Shown: positions 25,128-34,618, counted from the first letter of the stretch. The stretch is 64,000 bases of DNA from Nitrincola salilacus (GCF_046271865.1 NZ_CP176580.1:434001-498000); one strand, 5' to 3'. A program made the numbers and translations. Notes: generated by a model from the sequence alone, not told the origin.

Positions 25128-26264
25128 ATGTCAAAGAAAGACTACTATGAACTGTTGGGTGTGTCGCGAGACTCATCCGATCGTGATATCAAAAAAGCTT
25201 ATCGCCGTCTGGCCATGAAGTATCACCCGGACCGCAATCCGGATAATCCTGAGGCGGAAGAGAAGTTCAAAGAGTTCAGCGAAGCCTATGAGGTGCTGTC
25301 AGATGCCCAGAAAAAGGCCGCCTATGACCAGTTTGGTCATGCCGGTGTGCAAGGGCAAGGTGGTGGCGGTTTCCATGGTGGTGGCTTCGAGGGCAACTTC
25401 TCCGATATCTTTGGTGATGTCTTCGGCGATATCTTCGGTGGGGGCGGTGGCGGTCAGCGGCGCAGCAGTGTGCAGCGCGGTGCTGATCTTCGCTATAACC
25501 TTGATCTAAGCCTTGAAGAGGCGGTTCGCGGTTGCGAAAAAAGTCTGCGTGTCCCGACTCTGGTCGCCTGCGATACCTGTGACGGCTCTGGCGCGAAGCC
25601 GGGAACCAGTCCACGTACTTGCAGTACCTGTGGCGGTGTCGGCCAGGTCAGGATGCAGCAGGGTTTCTTCTCTGTTCAGCAAACCTGCCCAACCTGTCAT
25701 GGTCGCGGCAAGGTGATCCCGGATCCCTGTACTGCTTGCCATGGTCATGGTCGTGTCGAGAAGGTCAAGACGCTACAGGTCAAAATCCCGGCGGGTGTGG
25801 ATACGGGAGATCGTATCCGTCTGGCGGGTGAGGGCGAGGCGGGCGGCAATGGCGGCCCTGCAGGTGATCTCTATGTTCAGGTCAGTGTACGTGAGCATCC
25901 GATCTTCCAGCGCGATGGCAAACATCTGTTCTGCGAAGTGCCTATCAGCTTTGTTGATGCAGCACTGGGTGGTGAGCTGGATGTGCCGACACTGGATGGT
26001 CGCGTCAAGCTGAAGATCCCCTCTGAAACTCAAAGCGGCAAGCTGTTCCGTCTGCGTGGTAAGGGCATTGCTCCTGTCCGTGGTGGCTCAACCGGCGACC
26101 TGATGGTGAGAGCGATCGTCGAAACGCCGGTTAACCTCAACAGTCGACAGAAGGAGCTGCTACGTGAGTTCCAGGACGCGACCGAAGAGGGCAAGGGTAA
26201 GCACAGCCCCAAGCGGCATGGTTTTTTTGATTCCGTCAAAAAATTCTTTGAGGATATGACCTGA
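25128..26264 (+). CDS. dnaJ: Chaperone DnaJ (Hsp40)
   Basis: A 378-residue type I J-protein. J-domain at about 1-70 with the HPD motif (KYHPDRNP), a Gly/Phe-rich region (about 75-120), four zinc-finger repeats CDTCDGSG, CSTCGGVG, CPTCHGRG and CTACHGHG, then the C-terminal substrate-binding beta-domains. It stimulates DnaK ATPase and delivers clients. Encoded 104 bases after dnaK and followed by dapB 34 bases later. Confidence 0.98.
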   Translation: MSKKDYYELLGVSRDSSDRDIKKAYRRLAMKYHPDRNPDNPEAEEKFKEFSEAYEVLSDAQKKAAYDQFGHAGVQGQGGGGFHGGGFEGNFSDIFGDVFGDIFGGGGGGQRRSSVQRGADLRYNLDLSLEEAVRGCEKSLRVPTLVACDTCDGSGAKPGTSPRTCSTCGGVGQVRMQQGFFSVQQTCPTCHGRGKVIPDPCTACHGHGRVEKVKTLQVKIPAGVDTGDRIRLAGEGEAGGNGGPAGDLYVQVSVREHPIFQRDGKHLFCEVPISFVDAALGGELDVPTLDGRVKLKIPSETQSGKLFRLRGKGIAPVRGGSTGDLMVRAIVETPVNLNSRQKELLREFQDATEEGKGKHSPKRHGFFDSVKKFFEDMT

Positions 26265-26298
26265 TCATCAGGTCAGCAGATTCGGGCATGGTAAACGC

Positions 26299-27108
26299 AT
26301 GATCAGAGTAGCAGTCACCGGTGCAGCCGGTCGTATGGGACGAACTATCATCGAAGCGATCCAGCAGGCCGACGGCGTGCGTCTGGCGGCTGCGATCGTT
26401 GAGCCCGGAAGCAGTCTGTCGGGTGCAGATGCGGGTGAGCTTGCCGGTATCGGCAAACTTGGCATTCTGCTCAGTCCGAGCCTTGAGCAAGTGCTGGATC
26501 AGTTCGATGTGCTGATTGATTTCACCTCGCCTGAGGTGTCGATGGGTAACGTCGCGTTCTGTGCTGCCAATGGCAAGCAGATAGTGATCGGAACCACCGG
26601 GTTGGATGATCTGCAGAAAGAGCGTCTGCGCAAAGCATCCGACAAGACGGCGATAGTATTTGCACCGAATATGAGTGTAGGGGTTAATCTCTGCTTTAAA
26701 CTGCTCGAGATTGCAGCCACTGTACTGGGTGATGATGCCGGTTACGATATAGAGATTATCGAAGCGCACCATCGTCATAAGGTGGATGCGCCTTCCGGCA
26801 CTGCATTGCGTATGGGTGAAGTTGTCGCTGATGCGCTGGGACGCGATCTGAAAAATTGTGCGGTTTACGGCCGTCAGGGCTATACCGGCGCACGTCCTGA
26901 GAAGGAGATAGGTTTCGAAACCATCCGTGCAGGCGATATAGTCGGTGATCATACGGTGCTCTTTGCCACAGAGGGCGAGCGTATTGAGATTACACATAAG
27001 GCCTCAAGTCGCATGACCTTTGCCAAGGGCGCCGTCAGAGCGGCAGCCTGGCTCAAGGATAAGCCGGTTGGTCTTTATGACATGCAAGATGTGCTCGGTT
27101 TGCGCTAA
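26299..27108 (+). CDS. dapB: 4-hydroxy-tetrahydrodipicolinate reductase DapB
   Basis: A 269-residue enzyme of lysine and meso-diaminopimelate synthesis that reduces 4-hydroxy-tetrahydrodipicolinate with NAD(P)H. N-terminal Rossmann motif VTGAAGRMGRT, then the catalytic EAHHRHKVDAPSGTA segment with His and Lys. Ends the heat-shock cluster and is followed by a strong terminator. Confidence 0.97.
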   Translation: MIRVAVTGAAGRMGRTIIEAIQQADGVRLAAAIVEPGSSLSGADAGELAGIGKLGILLSPSLEQVLDQFDVLIDFTSPEVSMGNVAFCAANGKQIVIGTTGLDDLQKERLRKASDKTAIVFAPNMSVGVNLCFKLLEIAATVLGDDAGYDIEIIEAHHRHKVDAPSGTALRMGEVVADALGRDLKNCAVYGRQGYTGARPEKEIGFETIRAGDIVGDHTVLFATEGERIEITHKASSRMTFAKGAVRAAAWLKDKPVGLYDMQDVLGLR

Positions 27109-27130
27109 ACTCAAAGAGTTCTTCTTACTC

Positions 27131-27154
27131 GCCCGCTCTTGCGGGCTTTTTTTT
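27131..27154 (+). terminator. Rho-independent terminator after dapB
   Basis: Six-pair GC stem GCCCGC/GCGGGC with TCTT loop, followed by eight T bases. Closes the grpE-dnaK-dnaJ-dapB cluster. Confidence 0.92.
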
Positions 27155-27190
27155 ATCCACTTTTCGATCCCGGATAGTTGAGGTAAATTT

Positions 27191-27502
27191 ATGTATAAAT
27201 TATGTTTTTTTGTGCCTGAGGCTGATCTTGAGGTTGTCAAACAGGCGCTGTTTGATGCGGGTGTCGGCAGGATCGGTGACTATGACGGTTGTTGCTGGCA
27301 GACGCTGGGTACTGGTCAGTTCAGGCCCTTGTCGGGCAGCAATCCGCATATCGGAAAGCAGGACGCGCTGGAGAAAGTGGCGGAGTGGAAGGTTGAGATG
27401 GTCTGTGATGATCAGTTGATCAGGCAGGCGGTTGCTACCCTTAAGCAGGCGCACCCCTATGAAGAGGTGGCCTATGATGTCTGGCGGTTGGAAGATCTAT
27501 AA
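27191..27502 (+). CDS. NIF3/YqfO C-terminal-domain-like protein
   Basis: A 103-residue soluble protein equivalent to the CutA/PII-like insert domain of NIF3 (YqfO) proteins, occurring here as a free-standing unit (COG3323-type). YKLCFFVPEADLE, a Gly-Arg-Ile-Gly-Asp-Tyr turn, and HPYEEVAYDVW are recognisable. The ribosome site is AGGTAA before the ATG. Function unknown; a trimeric ligand- or metal-binding role is possible. Convergent with the next Nudix gene. Confidence 0.82.
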   Translation: MYKLCFFVPEADLEVVKQALFDAGVGRIGDYDGCCWQTLGTGQFRPLSGSNPHIGKQDALEKVAEWKVEMVCDDQLIRQAVATLKQAHPYEEVAYDVWRLEDL

Positions 27503-27517
27503 GGCTTTTTGGCACAA

Positions 27518-28090
27518 TTACTGCGCAGTACCTTCACGCGTGAGCAGCTTGCCCTTTTCGCTGATATCCAACTCTATGTGGCGCAGCGGAAACGTGCCCA
27601 GGCGTCGGTCCTCGAAATAGTAGCGCAATGCGTTGCGAATTGTTTCAAAGGCAAGGTCATCCCAGGGTATTTCATCTTCGTGGAAGAGTTGAACATCGAG
27701 TGACTCATCGCTGCTGCTGAATTCCGGTTTCGGCAGATGGGCGAGATAGATCATCTGCACCTGATTGACATGCATGATGGAGGTGACTGTGTAGAGCTGG
27801 CGGATCAGGACATCGGCATTTGCTTCTTCCAATGTTTCGCGCAATGCGGCATCCTCGGTTGATTCGCCATTTTCCATGAAACCGGCAGGCAGCGTCCAAT
27901 ATCCATAGCGAGGTTCAATGGCGCGCCGACACAGAAGCACTTGCTGGTTGTAGATTGGCAGACAACCGGCAATAATTCGTGGGTTCTGGTAGTGAATAGT
28001 GCCACAGTTACCGCAGACATAACGCTCGCGATTGTCGCCTTCGGGTATTCTGCTTGTTACGTGTGCGCCACACTGGCTACAAAACTTCAT
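27518..28090 (-). CDS. Nudix hydrolase with N-terminal zinc ribbon
   Basis: A 190-residue protein. Two CxxC pairs (FCSQCG and VCGNCG) form a zinc ribbon in the first 35 residues, followed by a Nudix domain with box GFMENGES, then ALRETLEEANA. The layout resembles NADH pyrophosphatases (NudC) but is shorter and lacks the NudC SQPWPFPxS motif. ATG at 28090 starts directly at the zinc ribbon; an upstream in-frame extension overlaps the divergent gene. Likely hydrolyses a nucleotide diphosphate derivative. Confidence 0.82.
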   Translation of the reverse strand: MKFCSQCGAHVTSRIPEGDNRERYVCGNCGTIHYQNPRIIAGCLPIYNQQVLLCRRAIEPRYGYWTLPAGFMENGESTEDAALRETLEEANADVLIRQLYTVTSIMHVNQVQMIYLAHLPKPEFSSSDESLDVQLFHEDEIPWDDLAFETIRNALRYYFEDRRLGTFPLRHIELDISEKGKLLTREGTAQ

Positions 28091-28199
28091 AGGTCGGGTT
28101 CCTTGTGTCTGCACCCATTTTAGCCGTATCGCAGAATCCACGTCGACCCATTTTGTACAGGATTTGAGCGTAGATCGAGAAGGGTATACAGGAGGGTAC

Positions 28200-28835
28200 A
28201 TGCTGGATCAGGTGGCGAAGAGGTTGAAGCAGTATCGGCCCTGGCGGTTAAGAGCTCAGGGTATGGAAGCGGCCGTTCTTGTGGTGATGACAGATCAGGT
28301 GCATGACCCGGAAATTGTGCTGACCGTGCGTTCACATCTGCTGTCGACACATCGTGGTGAGGTGGCATTTCCCGGCGGTAAGCGTGATCCGGAAGATGCT
28401 GATCTGCTGCATACGGCCTTGCGTGAGGCGGAAGAGGAGATAGGCCTCAGTCAGGATAAAGTTCAGATCATTGGTTCGCTCGGGCAGGTGGTGTCGAAGC
28501 ATCAATTGCAAGTGACGCCCTGGGTTGGCGTGATCCCTTCGCAGTTGCCACTGCGTCCGAATCCCGGCGAGCTGGATAAGGTGTTCAAAGTGCCGGTTTC
28601 CTTCTTTCTGGAAAATGAAGCGCAGCGTATGGATAGCTTTATCTATGAGGGGCGTACGCACAGGATTTCGGCCTGGGAGTATGACGGTGAGATTATCTGG
28701 GGGCTGACCGCCTATATTTTGACAGAGTTTTTGAATGTGGGGTTCGGGGCGGGATTAAATATCCCGCCACGCCCGGAAAGGCTGGCGGGTACTGTCTCGG
28801 ATAATGTTCTGAATATTATCAGGAAGGATTGTTGA
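28200..28835 (+). CDS. CoA pyrophosphatase-like Nudix hydrolase (NudL type)
   Basis: A 211-residue Nudix enzyme of the CoA pyrophosphatase group. After VLTVRSHLLSTHRGEVAFPGG, which includes the group's typical lead-in to the box, the Nudix box reads GGKRDPED, then ALREAEEEIGL. NudL/PCD1-type enzymes split CoA or oxidised CoA to 3',5'-ADP and phosphopantetheine. AGGAGG lies four bases before ATG 28200. Its 3' end overlaps the convergent CorB-like gene by 17 bases. Confidence 0.85.
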   Translation: MLDQVAKRLKQYRPWRLRAQGMEAAVLVVMTDQVHDPEIVLTVRSHLLSTHRGEVAFPGGKRDPEDADLLHTALREAEEEIGLSQDKVQIIGSLGQVVSKHQLQVTPWVGVIPSQLPLRPNPGELDKVFKVPVSFFLENEAQRMDSFIYEGRTHRISAWEYDGEIIWGLTAYILTEFLNVGFGAGLNIPPRPERLAGTVSDNVLNIIRKDC

Positions 28836-30084
28836 TGCGCAGGATACGTGCAGTCTGGATGCACTTGTCCTGGATCTGCAGCGTTTCTACCCGATAGTTG
28901 TATATTTCAAGGCAGACATTGGCATCCGGCAGTGATTCAAGCGTTTCGGTGATCAACCCATTCAGCGTTTTGGGTCCGTCAGTGGGCAGATCCCAGTTCA
29001 GGACGCGGTTGATATCGCGAACATAAGCGCCGCCATCAATAAAGTAGCTGCCATCATCCTGCGGATGAATATCTTCTGCCAGGTCACTGTTCTCTTCAGA
29101 CAGTTCGCCGACTATCTCTTCCAGGATATCTTCCAGCGTTACAACTCCTTCAACATCCCCATACTCATCTACCACGATTCCGATACGCCGGCTCTTCTTC
29201 TGAAAATTAAGCAGCTGAGTTTGCAGTGGCGTACTTTCAGGAACGAAATAGGGATCATGTGCCACCTGCAGGATGGATTCTCTGGTCACCTTGCCTTGCT
29301 GAATCAGTTGGGCAAGGTTGCGCATATGCAGAATGCCGACCACTTTATTGATATCACCATGATAGATGGGCAGTCGAGTGTGGCTGGTTTTTGACAGTTG
29401 CTCCAGGATCGTATCCAGGTCATGTTCCAGATCTATTCCTTCCACTTCGTTACGTGGAATCATGATGTCATTCACCGAGACATCATTGAGCTGAAGCACG
29501 CCCAGCAGCATTGACTGGTGGCGTTTGGGGAGTAGGGCTCCGGCTTCATTGACCAGTGTGCGCAGCTCTTCGGTGCTGAGGTGGTCGCCATTGGTGTCGG
29601 CGGCCTTGATCCTGAGGAGTCGCAGTAGACCATTGGTGATGGAGTTGACTGCCCAGACCAGTGGGTACATGACTTTCAGCAGAGGGGTCAAAACAAATGA
29701 CGCGGGAAAAGCGATGCGCTCCGGGTGCAGGGCTGCCAGTGTTTTTGGCGTCACCTCGGCAAAAACCAGAATGATCAGCGTCAGAGCGCCGGTCGCAATG
29801 GCAATCCCGGCATCACCCCACAAACGGACGGCGATAACTGTCGCGATAGCCGATGCCAGGATGTTGACAAAGTTGTTGCCGATCAGAATGACGCCTATAA
29901 GGCGGTCCGGGCGTTCCAGAAGCAGGCTGGCCTTGGTGGCGGCGCGGTGCTTGTTATTGACCAGATGGCGTAACCGGTAGCGGTTAAGTGACATCATCGA
30001 TGTTTCTGAGCTGGAGAAAAAAGCAGACAGCAAAATCAGAAACCCAAGTAGGATCAGCAGTGAGCCTATCGACGCATCTTCCAA
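28819..30084 (-). CDS. CorB/CorC-like DUF21-CBS membrane protein (CNNM family)
   Basis: A 421-residue inner-membrane protein. The N-terminal DUF21 (CNNM) domain has three or four helices (to about residue 185), followed by two CBS domains (about 200-330) and a C-terminal CorC_HlyC/TerC-associated domain (GVVTLEDILEEIVGEL before it; GGAYVRDINRVLNW within it). Bacterial CorB/C proteins are linked to magnesium and cobalt efflux. It matches E. coli YfjD (CorB), which also lies near ypjD (CorE/CcsA-like) and ffh. Confidence 0.9.
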   Translation of the reverse strand: MEDASIGSLLILLGFLILLSAFFSSSETSMMSLNRYRLRHLVNNKHRAATKASLLLERPDRLIGVILIGNNFVNILASAIATVIAVRLWGDAGIAIATGALTLIILVFAEVTPKTLAALHPERIAFPASFVLTPLLKVMYPLVWAVNSITNGLLRLLRIKAADTNGDHLSTEELRTLVNEAGALLPKRHQSMLLGVLQLNDVSVNDIMIPRNEVEGIDLEHDLDTILEQLSKTSHTRLPIYHGDINKVVGILHMRNLAQLIQQGKVTRESILQVAHDPYFVPESTPLQTQLLNFQKKSRRIGIVVDEYGDVEGVVTLEDILEEIVGELSEENSDLAEDIHPQDDGSYFIDGGAYVRDINRVLNWDLPTDGPKTLNGLITETLESLPDANVCLEIYNYRVETLQIQDKCIQTARILRINNPS

Positions 30085-30160
30085 GAGTTAGAGCCTTTAA
30101 TTACCAAATGGGGGATCATTCTCTGGTGACAGAGATTAACTGTCAATAGCTTTGTCGGGC

Positions 30161-30949
30161 TCAGAGCAGAAGTTCCAGTACCAGTTTTGATCCGAAAAAG
30201 GCCAGCATCAGCAGAATGAATCCGCCGATTGTCCAGTGGATGGCACGGTTGCCGCGCCATCCGAGGAAATGACGGCAAGCAAGCAAAATGCCATAGATGA
30301 CCCAGGCTGCGATTGAAAGGACGGTTTTGTGCACCAGATGCTGGGCAAACAGGTTCTCCACAAACAGCATGCCGCTTAGCAGTGACAGGCTCAGCAGGAT
30401 AAAACCAACCCAGAGCATTTCGAACAGGAGTCTTTCCATCAGTTGCAGAGGAGGCAGGCTGGCCACCAGTCCGCGGGTGTTATGGTGCTTGAGTGCTATC
30501 TCTTGCCGAGACAAAAGAATGGCCTGCAGTGTGGCCAGTGTAAAAATACTGTAAGCCAGAATAGACAGAAGGATGTGTACCAGCAGTCCGCTTTCAAAGG
30601 CACGATATTCACTGCTGTCAGGCAGCAGGGCAGCAAGTGCGAGTGCAAGTATGGCTATCGGAAAAACGCCGATGAACAGGTTGTCCAGCCGCTGGCGCAG
30701 GCTGCTTCCGAGTACGAGGGCCGCAACCAGCCATGCGATCAGTGAACCGACACTGAAGAACCCCAGATTGACCCCTTCGGTTTGATGCAGTGTCAGAAAA
30801 ACGGCTCCGCCATGACTGATAAAGCCAGCCAGACCCAGTACCAGAACTCTATTGCGCGTGTCAGATCTGTTCTGCTTCAAGCGCTGCCACTGCAGAGCAG
30901 TCGCGGCCGTGTAGCAAATTATCGCAATCAGTGTGGTGACTATGAGCAT
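30161..30949 (-). CDS. ypjD: YpjD-like inner membrane protein (CcsA/CytC assembly family)
   Basis: A 262-residue membrane protein with about eight helices, of the cytochrome c assembly (CcsA/HemX-like) family. LPPLQLMERLLFEMLWVGF and the HLVHKTVLSIAAWVIYG segment, with its conserved His, are family features. E. coli YpjD sits in the same place between ffh and yfjD and has been linked to cation homeostasis; a haem-handling role is not proven. Divergent from ffh. Confidence 0.88.
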   Translation of the reverse strand: MLIVTTLIAIICYTAATALQWQRLKQNRSDTRNRVLVLGLAGFISHGGAVFLTLHQTEGVNLGFFSVGSLIAWLVAALVLGSSLRQRLDNLFIGVFPIAILALALAALLPDSSEYRAFESGLLVHILLSILAYSIFTLATLQAILLSRQEIALKHHNTRGLVASLPPLQLMERLLFEMLWVGFILLSLSLLSGMLFVENLFAQHLVHKTVLSIAAWVIYGILLACRHFLGWRGNRAIHWTIGGFILLMLAFFGSKLVLELLL

Positions 30950-31035
30950 CCCGAATTCTCTCCTTTGAAGGCGCCAAGTTTGGCATAAACTTCAGGCAGA
31001 GGAAATATAAGGTGCCGTGTAACTGGCCCCTTCTG

Positions 31036-31041
31036 TATAAT
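31036..31041 (+). promoter_or_regulatory. Candidate -10 element for ffh
   Basis: A consensus TATAAT lies 87 bases before the ffh start in the ypjD-ffh gap. The matching -35 is weak. Confidence 0.35.
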
Positions 31042-31127
31042 AAGGGTTTTGATAAAGATCTGTTGCCATCATCACTGCAGGAATCAGGGTGCCCAGGTAG
31101 CAGTCGATCAGCGATACAGAGGCAAAC

Positions 31128-32504
31128 ATGTTCGATAATCTGTCACAACGGCTTACACAGACGCTGCGCAGTGTCACCGGCCAGGCCCGGCTGACCGAAG
31201 ACAACATCAAGGCGACGTTGCGCGAAGTGCGCATGGCTCTGCTTGAGGCGGATGTTGCGCTGCCGGTGGTTAAGGAGTTCATCAACGGCGTCAAGGAGCG
31301 TGCACTGGGTTCGGAGGTCAGCAAAAGCCTGAGCCCCGGGCAGGTCTTCGTCAAGATCGTCAACGAAGAACTGGTGCGTGTCATGGGGGAGGCGAATGCC
31401 GAGCTCAATCTGGCCGTAACTCCGCCTGCCGTGGTCATGATGGCTGGTCTGCAGGGAGCGGGTAAAACCACCTCGGTAGCCAAGCTGGCGCGCTTTCTGA
31501 AAGAGCGGAAAAAGAAAAAAGTACTGGTTGTTTCGGCCGACGTGTATCGCCCAGCTGCGATTCGTCAGCTCGAAACGCTCGCCAGCGAGGTCGGCGTCGA
31601 CTTCTTTCCCTCCAATATCGAGCAGAAGCCCGTTGATATAGTCAACTCAGCGATCCGCCATGCACGTTTGCAGCACCATGATGTACTGCTGGTGGATACC
31701 GCAGGTCGTCTGGCGATCGATGAAGCGATGATGGAAGAGATCCGTCAGTTGCATGCCGCCATCAATCCGGTCGAGACTCTGTTTGTAGTTGATTCGATGA
31801 CCGGCCAGGATGCCGCGAACACGGCGCGTGCCTTTAATGAAGTGCTGCCTCTGACTGGTGTGATATTGACCAAGACAGACGGTGATGCACGCGGTGGTGC
31901 GGCCCTCTCGGTGCGTCATATCACCGGTAAACCGATCAAGTTCCTGGGTGTTGGTGAAAAAACCGATGCGCTGGAGCCTTTTCATCCGGATCGTGTGGCG
32001 TCGCGCATTCTTGGCATGGGCGATGTGCTCAGTCTGATCGAGGAGGCTGAACACAAGATCGATAAGGAGAAGGCTGAAAAATTCGCCAACAAGATCTCCA
32101 AAGGCAAGCGCTTTGATCTGGAAGATTTTCGCGAGCAGCTACAGCAGATGAACAGCATGGGTGGCATGATGTCGATGCTGGAAAAACTGCCGGGTATGGG
32201 GCAGATGGCGCAGGCAGCGCAGTCTGCTCAGGCCGAAAAGGGCATGATGCAGATGGCGGTGATCATCAATTCGATGACGCCGGGCGAGCGCCGTAACCCC
32301 GATATCATCTCGGGTTCTCGCAAGCGTCGCATCGCGATGGGTTCAGGTACACAGATTCAGGATGTTAACCGTCTGCTCAAACAGCACAAGCAGATGGCGA
32401 AGATGATGAAAAAATTCGGTAACAAAGCTGGTATGGCAAAGCTCGGTCGCAGCATGAAATCGATGCTGCCTCAGGGGATGGGTGGCGGTTTTCCACGCTT
32501 CTAG
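31128..32504 (+). CDS. ffh: Signal recognition particle protein Ffh
   Basis: A 458-residue GTPase that binds 4.5S RNA and signal sequences to target membrane proteins. N domain (FDNLSQRL), G domain with GLQGAGKTT P-loop, DTAGRL and TKTDGDARGG motifs, and a Met-rich M domain (MNSMGGMMSMLEKLPGMGQ, RRIAMGSGTQIQDVN) binding the RNA and signal peptides. Length typical. It precedes the rpsP operon, as in most gammaproteobacteria. Confidence 0.98.
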   Translation: MFDNLSQRLTQTLRSVTGQARLTEDNIKATLREVRMALLEADVALPVVKEFINGVKERALGSEVSKSLSPGQVFVKIVNEELVRVMGEANAELNLAVTPPAVVMMAGLQGAGKTTSVAKLARFLKERKKKKVLVVSADVYRPAAIRQLETLASEVGVDFFPSNIEQKPVDIVNSAIRHARLQHHDVLLVDTAGRLAIDEAMMEEIRQLHAAINPVETLFVVDSMTGQDAANTARAFNEVLPLTGVILTKTDGDARGGAALSVRHITGKPIKFLGVGEKTDALEPFHPDRVASRILGMGDVLSLIEEAEHKIDKEKAEKFANKISKGKRFDLEDFREQLQQMNSMGGMMSMLEKLPGMGQMAQAAQSAQAEKGMMQMAVIINSMTPGERRNPDIISGSRKRRIAMGSGTQIQDVNRLLKQHKQMAKMMKKFGNKAGMAKLGRSMKSMLPQGMGGGFPRF

Positions 32505-32559
32505 CGTTTTGCTGGCTGAATATGAAGGCTGCAGGCTTTCAATGACTGATTAATTGGCG

Positions 32560-32565
32560 TACAAT
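32560..32565 (+). promoter_or_regulatory. Candidate -10 element for the rpsP operon
   Basis: TACAAT, preceded by an AT-rich TGACTG/TTTCAA area, lies 119 bases before the rpsP start. A strong ribosomal-protein promoter is expected here; the -35 is not well defined. Confidence 0.35.
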
Positions 32566-32683
32566 CCGCGCCTCTAATTCTAGATTGGCCCTCAGTCCGC
32601 AGGCTTACACAGTGAGCTGGCTGGGGAAATTAAACGATGGGCGATCTCAAAACCCATCCTTGCGAAATAAAGGGGTCCAGCGC

Positions 32684-32935
32684 ATGGTCACTATTCGTTT
32701 GTCTCGCGGCGGCGCCAAAAAGCGTCCGTTCTATCACATCACCGTTGCCGATTCACGCTTTGCGCGTGACAGCCGCTTTATTGAGCGGGTGGGCTTTTTC
32801 AACCCTGTAGCCCGGGGACAGGAAGAGCGTCTGCGTGTTGACCTGGAACGTGCAGAGTTCTGGATCAGCAAAGGTGCTCAGCCGTCTGAGCGTGTTGCTC
32901 AGTTGCTGAAAGACGCACGCAAAGCCGCACAGTAA
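32684..32935 (+). CDS. rpsP: 30S ribosomal protein S16
   Basis: An 83-residue ribosomal protein of the small-subunit body. MVTIRLSRGGAKKRPFYHI is the universal S16 start, so the start is at 32684 with AGGGG upstream; an in-frame extension to 32585 is spurious. First gene of rpsP-rimM-trmD-rplS. Confidence 0.98.
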   Translation: MVTIRLSRGGAKKRPFYHITVADSRFARDSRFIERVGFFNPVARGQEERLRVDLERAEFWISKGAQPSERVAQLLKDARKAAQ

Positions 32936-32969
32936 GCTGGCTTGGCGAACCTGCAAGGGGTAAGAATCG

Positions 32970-33491
32970 ATGTCTGAAGAGCTGACAGTAGTAGGTCGAC
33001 TGACCTCTGTCTATGGCATCAAAGGGTGGGTAAAGGTGTTTTCCTATACTGATCCGATGAACGGTCTCTTCGGCTACCAACCCTGGCAGGTAAAGCGTGG
33101 TGGCGAACTTCTGACACTTAAAGTGGAAGAGTGGAAGCCCCACGGAAAAGGCTTGATTGCCAAGTTGGCCGGTATGGATTCACCGGAACAAGCCAGGCAG
33201 TTCTGCGGACTGGATATTCTGGTACCGCTGTCTGTATTGCCTGAGCCGGGTGAAGACGAGTATTACTGGCATCAACTTGAAAATCTATTGGTATATACCG
33301 AATCCGGCGTGTTGCTGGGACGGGTGGATCATCTGATGGAAACCGGTTCGAATGATGTACTGGTTGTCAGAGGCACTGCGGAGAGTATTGACCGCGAGGA
33401 GCGTCTGATTCCTTATTTGCCGGATCAGGTGATCAAAGAGATTAATCTTGACGAGGGACTGATGCGGGTTGATTGGGACCCGGAGTTCTGA
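32970..33491 (+). CDS. rimM: Ribosome maturation factor RimM
   Basis: A 173-residue 16S rRNA processing factor that helps form the 30S head and binds S19. N-terminal beta-barrel (VVGRLTSVYGIKGWVKV) and C-terminal PRC-barrel (EYYWHQLENLLVY, then LIPYLPDQVI). Follows rpsP by 34 bases. Confidence 0.97.
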   Translation: MSEELTVVGRLTSVYGIKGWVKVFSYTDPMNGLFGYQPWQVKRGGELLTLKVEEWKPHGKGLIAKLAGMDSPEQARQFCGLDILVPLSVLPEPGEDEYYWHQLENLLVYTESGVLLGRVDHLMETGSNDVLVVRGTAESIDREERLIPYLPDQVIKEINLDEGLMRVDWDPEF

Positions 33492-33494
33492 GTT

Positions 33495-34244
33495 GTGTGG
33501 TTTGGAATTGTAACGCTGTTTCCGGAGATGTTTGAGGCGGTTACTCGCTTCGGTGTCACCGGCAGAGCTGTACGTAACGGCTTGATGGATGTCAGTTGCT
33601 GGAATCCGCGCGACTTCGCGCATGACCGGCATCGGACGGTGGACGACCGGCCTTATGGTGGTGGTCCAGGCATGCTGATGAAGGTGCAGCCTCTGCGCGA
33701 TGCAATTGCAGCCGCAAAGGAACAGGCAAAAGGTCGGGTGAAAGTGATTTACCTTTCACCTCAGGGGCGCAGGCTGGATCAGGCCGGTGTCAGTGAACTG
33801 GCCGCTGCTGACAGTCTTATTCTGGTTGCTGGACGCTATGAAGGTATTGATGAGCGTCTGATCAGAGCTGAGATTGATGAGGAGTGGTCGTTAGGTGATT
33901 TTGTTCTGAGTGGTGGTGAGTTGCCAGCCATGGTGGTGGTTGACGCGGTTTCGCGGATGCTGCCGGGTGTGTTGGGACATGCGGATTCAGCGGTTGAAGA
34001 CTCGTTTTTTGATGGTCTGCTGGATTGCCCTCACTACACCAGGCCGGAAGTGCTCGATGGTATGAATGTACCGGAGGTGCTTCTGAGCGGAAATCACGAA
34101 CATATCAGGCGCTGGCGGCTGAAACAACAGCTGGGCAGAACCTGGGAAAGACGACCGGATTTGCTGGACAGGATTGATCTGAACCCGGAGCAGCAGGCGC
34201 TGTTAAGCGAATATATCCGCGAAGCCGGTGAGGCGTGCGGTTAA
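33495..34244 (+). CDS. trmD: tRNA (guanine-N1-)-methyltransferase TrmD
   Basis: A 249-residue SPOUT methyltransferase making m1G37 in tRNAs from S-adenosylmethionine, preventing frameshifts. WFGIVTLFPEMF start; trefoil-knot motifs DDRPYGGGPGM, LVAGRYEGIDERL and DFVLSGGELPA. Uses GTG as start, three bases after the rimM stop. Confidence 0.98.
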   Translation: MWFGIVTLFPEMFEAVTRFGVTGRAVRNGLMDVSCWNPRDFAHDRHRTVDDRPYGGGPGMLMKVQPLRDAIAAAKEQAKGRVKVIYLSPQGRRLDQAGVSELAAADSLILVAGRYEGIDERLIRAEIDEEWSLGDFVLSGGELPAMVVVDAVSRMLPGVLGHADSAVEDSFFDGLLDCPHYTRPEVLDGMNVPEVLLSGNHEHIRRWRLKQQLGRTWERRPDLLDRIDLNPEQQALLSEYIREAGEACG

Positions 34245-34261
34245 ATTTACAGGAGCGAGCG

Positions 34262-34618
34262 ATGAGCAGCAAAAGTACAATTATTCAGCAGATCGAAGCT
34301 GAACAGATGAGTAAAGAGGTGCCTCCTTTCGCACCGGGTGATACTGTTAACGTACAGGTTAAAGTTGTTGAGGGCGAGCGTAGCCGTCTGCAGTCTTTTG
34401 AAGGTGTAGTGATCGGCATTCGTAACCGTGGCCTGAACTCTGCTTTCACTGTTCGTAAGATCTCCCATGGTGTGGGCGTTGAGCGTACCTTCCAGACTTA
34501 CAGTCCAGTCGTGGAAAGCATCAGTGTGGTTCGCCGCGGTGATGTGCGCCAGGCTAAGCTTTACTACCTGCGTGAGCGTAGTGGTAAGTCTGCACGTATC
34601 AAGGAAAAACTGGGCTGA
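34262..34618 (+). CDS. rplS: 50S ribosomal protein L19
   Basis: A 118-residue protein at the 30S-50S interface. FAPGDTVNVQVKVVEGERSR and GVGVERTFQTYSP are family segments. ATG 34262 has AGGAG upstream; an in-frame extension overlapping trmD is spurious. Last gene of the operon, followed by a terminator. Confidence 0.98.
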   Translation: MSSKSTIIQQIEAEQMSKEVPPFAPGDTVNVQVKVVEGERSRLQSFEGVVIGIRNRGLNSAFTVRKISHGVGVERTFQTYSPVVESISVVRRGDVRQAKLYYLRERSGKSARIKEKLG